A stretch of 24,947 nt of DNA from Bordetella parapertussis (lineage in GTDB: Bacteria; Cyanobacteriota; Cyanobacteriia; PCC-6307; Cyanobiaceae). Shown in pieces: positions 21,624 to 24,947 of this stretch. The DNA lies in the NCBI GenBank assembly GCA_943324725.2, contig CALPMR020000010.1, positions 1 to 24,947 of the forward strand. Reading direction: 5' to 3'. A program made the position numbers and the translations under genes. The notes under the pieces are model-generated. The model was given only the letters and a program-made list of their open reading frames with translations. It made no database searches and was not told the origin of the DNA. Each line of letters begins with the position of its first letter. Position 1 is the first letter of the stretch.

Positions 21624-21982
21624 GAGGTTTTGGTTAATATGGGGCTAATCTAAGGGTGTCAAGGCCGTGGGTCAAGTGGTCTTGGCTTAGCTTGCACTTT
21701 CTGCGTTGTCCTTGCGCTATCTGCCTGATCACAGCGAATTGGTCATGCCGTCAGCGTAGCTCTGGGCTAAGTTCATGCTGTCCGCCGCAGCTCAAAGCTC
21801 TAATATGTGCAAAATTATCTATTTCTGCCCATGGTGCGCGAGCTGCTGAGCGCCTCAGCAATCAGTCGTTCGGGTGGATCCTGGATTGAACGGGGCTCAG
21901 GTTGCGCTCCCCGCGCCGGCAGGGTCGCTGCACCTTGCCTTCTGGACGTGGTTGCGACAAGGACACGCCTGGGCGAGGGGCC
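21624..21982. other. Gene-free stretch between the CopG-like and HpsJ-like genes
   Basis: The frames here are short and overlap on several strands, with no motif. The left part is AT-richer and presumably holds the promoter of the CopG-like gene; the right part is the 3' flank of the HpsJ-like gene. Confidence 0.5.
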
Positions 21983-22804
21983 TCAGGCTTTCCCTGCGCG
22001 GTCTGCTGGTTTGCTGCTCGCCAGCCACTCGGGCGGGATCTCCATGGGATCCCTTCGATCCAGCCGCAGATTTTGCAGCACCGGGATCGGGTGGATGGCA
22101 GGCAGCACTGGATGGCACCTTTGACTGGCATCGGACTGATTTCGACTCCTTCCCAATGTCCAGAAGGCCAAGGCATAGACAGCACTGATCACAGCTTGCT
22201 TGAACCAATGCGTCATCCCCTTGTTGAGTTGAAGCTTTTCAAGCTTCTCAATGCGGGTTTGCAGCAGGGGGATTTGGTGATTGAGTTGGCGCAGCATCTG
22301 GGTCTTCACCGTCGTGAAGGGTACAGATAATTTCTGCTCTTTTAATTTTGGAGCGCCAGGTAATAGCTCCAGACCTTTGATCAGGGCTGTTTCACTGTTG
22401 GCGAGGCTGATCAGCTCCGTGGCCTGTTGCAGTTGCGTCAGGTTGCGTTGGATATCGCGGGAATGATCATGCAAGATGACAAAACCGGCGATTGTCTGCA
22501 GTGGAATCAGCAGCAGAAAGACAAGCGCCACCAAACGAGTCAGCCCGCCGATGCGTTGTTGAAAACTTGACAGCGGCACCACCCTGGGATCAAAGCGAAG
22601 CGCAAGCACGAGGAACGCCACTCCCGTCAGAGCCAAGGATCCGCCACCAACAACCTTGTCACTGAATTGAACCAGCCAGACAGGCTGAAGCAAGGCGATC
22701 GGCAGCACATCCACCACCAAGCTCACGCTGAAGATCACGATCAAGGCGAATCCAGCCCATTGCAGGAAAATAGCAGTATTTTGACTGCTGATTTCATCCT
22801 TCAT
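21983..22804 (-). CDS. HpsJ-like membrane protein
   Basis: This encodes 273 residues from the ATG at 22804. Membrane helices are visible at about 12-35 (FLQWAGFALIVIFSVSLVVDV), 50-68 (GGGSLALTGVAFLVLAL) and 88-110 (LVALVFLLLIPLQTIAGFVI). A soluble helical part of about 90 residues follows (RDIQRNLTQLQQATELISLA; QLNHQIPLLQTRIEKLEKLQ), then a fourth helix near 208-222 (AVISAVYALAFWTLG). This layout matches cyanobacterial HpsJ-family proteins, linked to hormogonium polysaccharide or exosortase systems. The last 45 residues look unlike the family and may reflect a frameshift near the 3' end. A terminator-like hairpin sits just upstream. No polysaccharide genes are nearby. Confidence 0.62.
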   Translation of the reverse strand: MKDEISSQNTAIFLQWAGFALIVIFSVSLVVDVLPIALLQPVWLVQFSDKVVGGGSLALTGVAFLVLALRFDPRVVPLSSFQQRIGGLTRLVALVFLLLIPLQTIAGFVILHDHSRDIQRNLTQLQQATELISLANSETALIKGLELLPGAPKLKEQKLSVPFTTVKTQMLRQLNHQIPLLQTRIEKLEKLQLNKGMTHWFKQAVISAVYALAFWTLGRSRNQSDASQRCHPVLPAIHPIPVLQNLRLDRRDPMEIPPEWLASSKPADRAGKA

Positions 22805-22807
22805 ACT

Positions 22808-22837
22808 GAAAAATGATACCTTGCCAACGCAAGTATC
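22808..22837 (-). terminator. Terminator-like hairpin just before the HpsJ-like start
   Basis: On the minus strand GATACTTGC and GCAAGGTATC pair with one bulged G and a 4-nt loop (22815-22837), then A and TTTTT follow. The start codon at 22804 comes only 4 nt later. It could be an attenuator in the leader or the terminator of an older upstream gene. Confidence 0.45.
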
Positions 22838-22902
22838 AGCATGGCGACCTTTGATCGTTCAGACTTGAAGCGCTATTACTGCACAACTACGGCGCCCGTT
22901 CA

Positions 22903-22938
22903 GTCTCTATGCAGGCTCGAGTCTCCATGCAGGCTCGT
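22903..22938. repeat. Two tandem 18-bp units
   Basis: GTCTCTATGCAGGCTCGA is followed by GTCTCCATGCAGGCTCGT, two differences. No function is evident. Confidence 0.8.
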
Positions 22939-23163
22939 CGTCCTCCGCTTTCAGAAAAGATGATGCCCCTGCCACTGATCACGCGGCCAACGCCAGGATT
23001 TGGTCGCTCTGGGTCAAAGCCAGGCAGCACCAGGGATCTCGACCGGGCAGAGCGCTATGACGCCAAGCAAAAGGCACACGATGAACAGCAGCTGGTCGAA
23101 AAAAATTAGGTTTATCTTGGCTTTTCCCAGGCTGAATTTGAAGTGTCAACGGGCTTGAACATC

Positions 23164-23198
23164 AGCCTAAATGATACTGTCACATCGATCTTTAGGCT
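23164..23198. repeat. Inverted repeat with 19-bp spacer
   Basis: AGCCTAAA (23164-23171) and TTTAGGCT (23191-23198) are exact inverse copies. It may be a regulator site or a hairpin. Confidence 0.5.
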
Positions 23199-23403
23199 CA
23201 ATCTTCTGCCATCCTAGAACACTTGCTATGCAATAATCTCCAACTCGGCTTGTGTTTGGATTGGCATCGTGCCGACTTGATGTCTGCTTTGTATCAGTAA
23301 GTCAGAAGACGTGTGCAGGGGTGGGGTGGCAATGACTGGAGCTGGAGAGCTCATGGAGCACGATCGGCTTGAGCATTGGATTCCCGTCAGCCTGAGCATA
23401 TGA

Positions 23404-23436
23404 GTCAAATCTGAGCCAAATCTGAGGCGAATCCGA
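23404..23436. repeat. Three tandem 11-bp units
   Basis: GTCAAATCTGA, GCCAAATCTGA and GGCGAATCCGA follow head to tail, upstream of the PEBP gene. The unit length equals that of the array at 6240, though the sequence differs. Confidence 0.75.
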
Positions 23437-23551
23437 ATCGCATTGAAGCTCTCCGGCGTAATTGCAGCAATTTTGTGCTCTAATAGTTTTACAAACTATA
23501 TGGAGTGGCTGGGCCGCTGGATTAGGTTGGCTTGCGAATCTGTCATGTTTG

Positions 23552-24118
23552 ATGATTTCTTCTGATCGGGACAGAGTCATTGCTCCTGCTGAAAGGTTCG
23601 TTCTCAGCAGCTCCGCTTTTTTTGATGGAGAAGATCTGCCGCGCATCTACACAGCTGATGGCTCAGATCTTTCGCCCCCTTTGCATTGGGAAGGAGCCCC
23701 CAGTAGCACTGACTCCTTTGTCTTGTTCTTTGAAGATCTTGACGTCACTCCAGATCGTTGGATTCACTGGCTGCTGTTTGATATTCCAAGTGATGTGCGC
23801 AGGCTTCCGGCCGGTATTCATTGCGATTCTCACTTTGACAATGGTTTAAGACATGGATTGTGCTGGGGCGTTGAGAAATTTAGTCGCTTAGGTTATCAGG
23901 GACCGAGTCTGTCCACGCCCCAATTTTCACTGAAGTCCAGTCTCCAGGATCCTAGGCATCGGTTGTGTTTCACGCTGGTTGCTTTGGATCACAAGCTCTC
24001 TTTGCCAGTGGGCTCAACTCCTCTGTCTATCCGTCGGCAAATGCATGGACATCAGCTCTCCGCTGCCAGCTTGACGTGTTTTTATGGTGCTCAATGCACC
24101 CAAATGGTTTGCAACTAG
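23552..24118 (+). CDS. YbhB/YbcL (PEBP) family protein
   Basis: From the ATG at 23552 this encodes 188 residues; a TTG at 23462 would add 30 but has no better support. The PEBP fold is clear: RFVLSSSAFFDGEDLPRIYT at the start, GSDLSPPLHWEGAP, FVLFFEDLDVTPDRWIHWLL (ligand-pocket DxDxPxxxxHW motif) and FDIPSDVRRLPAG. A later segment, HRLCFTLVALDHKLSLPVG, matches the family's YxFxLxALDxxLxLxxG. Bacterial members bind small anionic ligands, and their physiological role is unclear. No signal peptide is evident. The sigma factor gene begins 93 bp downstream on the same strand. Confidence 0.87.
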   Translation: MISSDRDRVIAPAERFVLSSSAFFDGEDLPRIYTADGSDLSPPLHWEGAPSSTDSFVLFFEDLDVTPDRWIHWLLFDIPSDVRRLPAGIHCDSHFDNGLRHGLCWGVEKFSRLGYQGPSLSTPQFSLKSSLQDPRHRLCFTLVALDHKLSLPVGSTPLSIRRQMHGHQLSAASLTCFYGAQCTQMVCN

Positions 24119-24211
24119 AGCGCTGCAGATTTGGCTCTATTCGGCAGCATTGTTTGCCTGCTTCTCTCTTCTCTTCCATGATCGCTGGGCTCAGTACCAC
24201 CCTGATTTTTT

Positions 24212-24947
24212 ATGTCAGAATCTCTTGATTTTTACCTGAAGAGCATTGGCAAGATTCCGTTAATGACTGCTGATGAGGAAATTCATCTCGGTTCGATTAT
24301 TCGAGAATGGCGCCAGCATCAAGACCCGCCTGCTGCGCTTGAAAAGCGTGGGCGCAGAGCCATGAATCGCATGGTCAATGCCAATCTGCGGCTGGTAGTT
24401 TCCGCTTGTAAGCACTATCACACTCGAGCTGCACATTTGCAGATTGACCAACTGGACCTTATTCAGTCGGCGAATATCGGCTTGATCCGGGCTGTCGAGC
24501 TTTTTGACCCCTGTCGTGGTTATAAATTTTCAACCTATGCTTATTGGTGGATCAGGCATGGAATCATGCGTCATTTTCAGGACCATGCTGGTCCAATTCG
24601 TCTGCCATCTCATCTTGTTGAGACAGCGATAAAAGCCCAGGCTATGACTCAAAGCGCCGCAGTGCCTGCGCCACTTGCGGTGCTTGCAGATCGACTTTCA
24701 GTCACTAGTGAAAGGCTCAACTTTGTTCTGAACCGATACTTTGTCTGTAGGCCGTTATCGCTTGATCAGCAGCTCGGTGGGCAGGATGGTGACGCCCTAT
24801 TGGCTGACATCGTTCCAGCCAAATATTCTGAGCAGTTGGAGGACGACTATGACTGGGTTCATGGTGAAATCGCCTTGCTTGAGCGTCATCAGCGCTTGGT
24901 TCTGGGTTGTCGATATGGCCATGGCAACGTCTTGTCCCTGGCCAAAA
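24212..24947 (+). CDS. Sigma-70 family RNA polymerase sigma factor (cut by window edge)
   Basis: The frame from the ATG at 24212 is open to the edge, with 245 full codons. It lacks region 1.1 and starts with region 1.2 (DFYLKSIGKIPLMTADEEIH). Region 2 is complete: MVNANLRLVVSACKHY (2.1), DLIQSANIGLIRAVELFDP (2.2) and GYKFSTYAYWWIRHGIMR (2.3-2.4, which opens and reads the -10 box). IRLPSHLVE starts region 3. ERHQRLVLGCRYG near the edge is the start of region 4, which reads the -35 box; its helix-turn-helix is cut off. This fits the group 2 RpoD-like sigmas that cyanobacteria carry in several copies. The changes in 2.3-2.4 (RHGIMRHF for the usual RQAITRAI) suggest a divergent member. Confidence 0.92.
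   Translation, partial: MSESLDFYLKSIGKIPLMTADEEIHLGSIIREWRQHQDPPAALEKRGRRAMNRMVNANLRLVVSACKHYHTRAAHLQIDQLDLIQSANIGLIRAVELFDPCRGYKFSTYAYWWIRHGIMRHFQDHAGPIRLPSHLVETAIKAQAMTQSAAVPAPLAVLADRLSVTSERLNFVLNRYFVCRPLSLDQQLGGQDGDALLADIVPAKYSEQLEDDYDWVHGEIALLERHQRLVLGCRYGHGNVLSLAK

Larger units (their letters stand above)
22805..23551. other. Long gene-free stretch with repeats
   Basis: No convincing gene was seen in about 750 bp. A 66-codon rightward frame (22909-23109) has only low-complexity content. It holds a two-unit 18-bp repeat (22903-22938), an 8-bp inverted repeat with a 19-bp spacer (23164-23198) and a three-unit 11-bp repeat (23404-23436). Confidence 0.55.

Noticed and set aside
22909..23109. 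Rightward 66-codon frame beginning MQARVSMQARRPPL
   Set aside because: Its start lies in an 18-bp repeat and the rest is hydrophilic low-complexity sequence without support.

Overview
The window looks like chromosomal DNA of a picocyanobacterium of the freshwater Synechococcus/Cyanobium type. I infer this from the high-GC left two thirds, HIP1 decamers (GGCGATCGCC at 11914 and 14422), a group-2-like sigma factor, a cyanobacterial-style ribbon-helix-helix protein, an HpsJ-like membrane protein, and a sulfate transport gene set in cyanobacterial form. No rRNA gene, convincing tRNA, CRISPR array or intact insertion sequence was found.

Region 1 (1-19442) is a sulfur island. It opens with the N-terminal piece of a leftward rhodanese-like gene cut by the window edge. 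Next is a leftward pair, a sulfate-binding lipoprotein and a class II glutamine amidotransferase, then a second, secreted sulfate-binding protein. Three regulators follow: an Rrf2 protein divergent from the second binding protein, a Crp/Fnr protein resembling CysR, and a second Rrf2 protein. A large surface protein is interrupted by an in-frame TAA. After it come cysA (leftward), cysT and cysW (rightward), an SLC13/DASS anion permease with two TrkA-C domains, and a second cysA paired with a 1-Cys peroxiredoxin. The island ends with a 71-residue conserved protein divergent from a type II sulfide:quinone oxidoreductase, then a decayed sulfonate-type binding protein.

Together region 1 encodes sulfate/thiosulfate uptake by an ABC system (two binding proteins, two permeases, two ATPases), a secondary anion transporter, sulfide oxidation, thiol-peroxide defence and local control. 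The regulatory logic is inferred from position: each binding protein or ABC arm lies near a possible operator, and both Rrf2 proteins lack the three-cysteine cluster of Fe-S types, which recalls CymR-like sulfur regulators.

Region 2 (about 19443-24947) is visibly lower in GC, sparse and partly decayed. It holds a frameshifted CadD-type cadmium-resistance transporter, a small CopG-like protein, an HpsJ-like membrane protein, a PEBP/YbhB-type protein and the start of a sigma-70 family gene that runs off the right edge. Long gene-free stretches carry short tandem repeats and hairpins.

Decay is a theme of the window. A prohibitin C-terminal remnant lies antisense to the start of the SLC13 gene. 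The sulfonate-binding fragment has lost its middle, cadD has frameshifts, and the surface protein has a nonsense codon. Short tandem arrays (11, 13, 15, 16 and 18 bp units) recur across the window.
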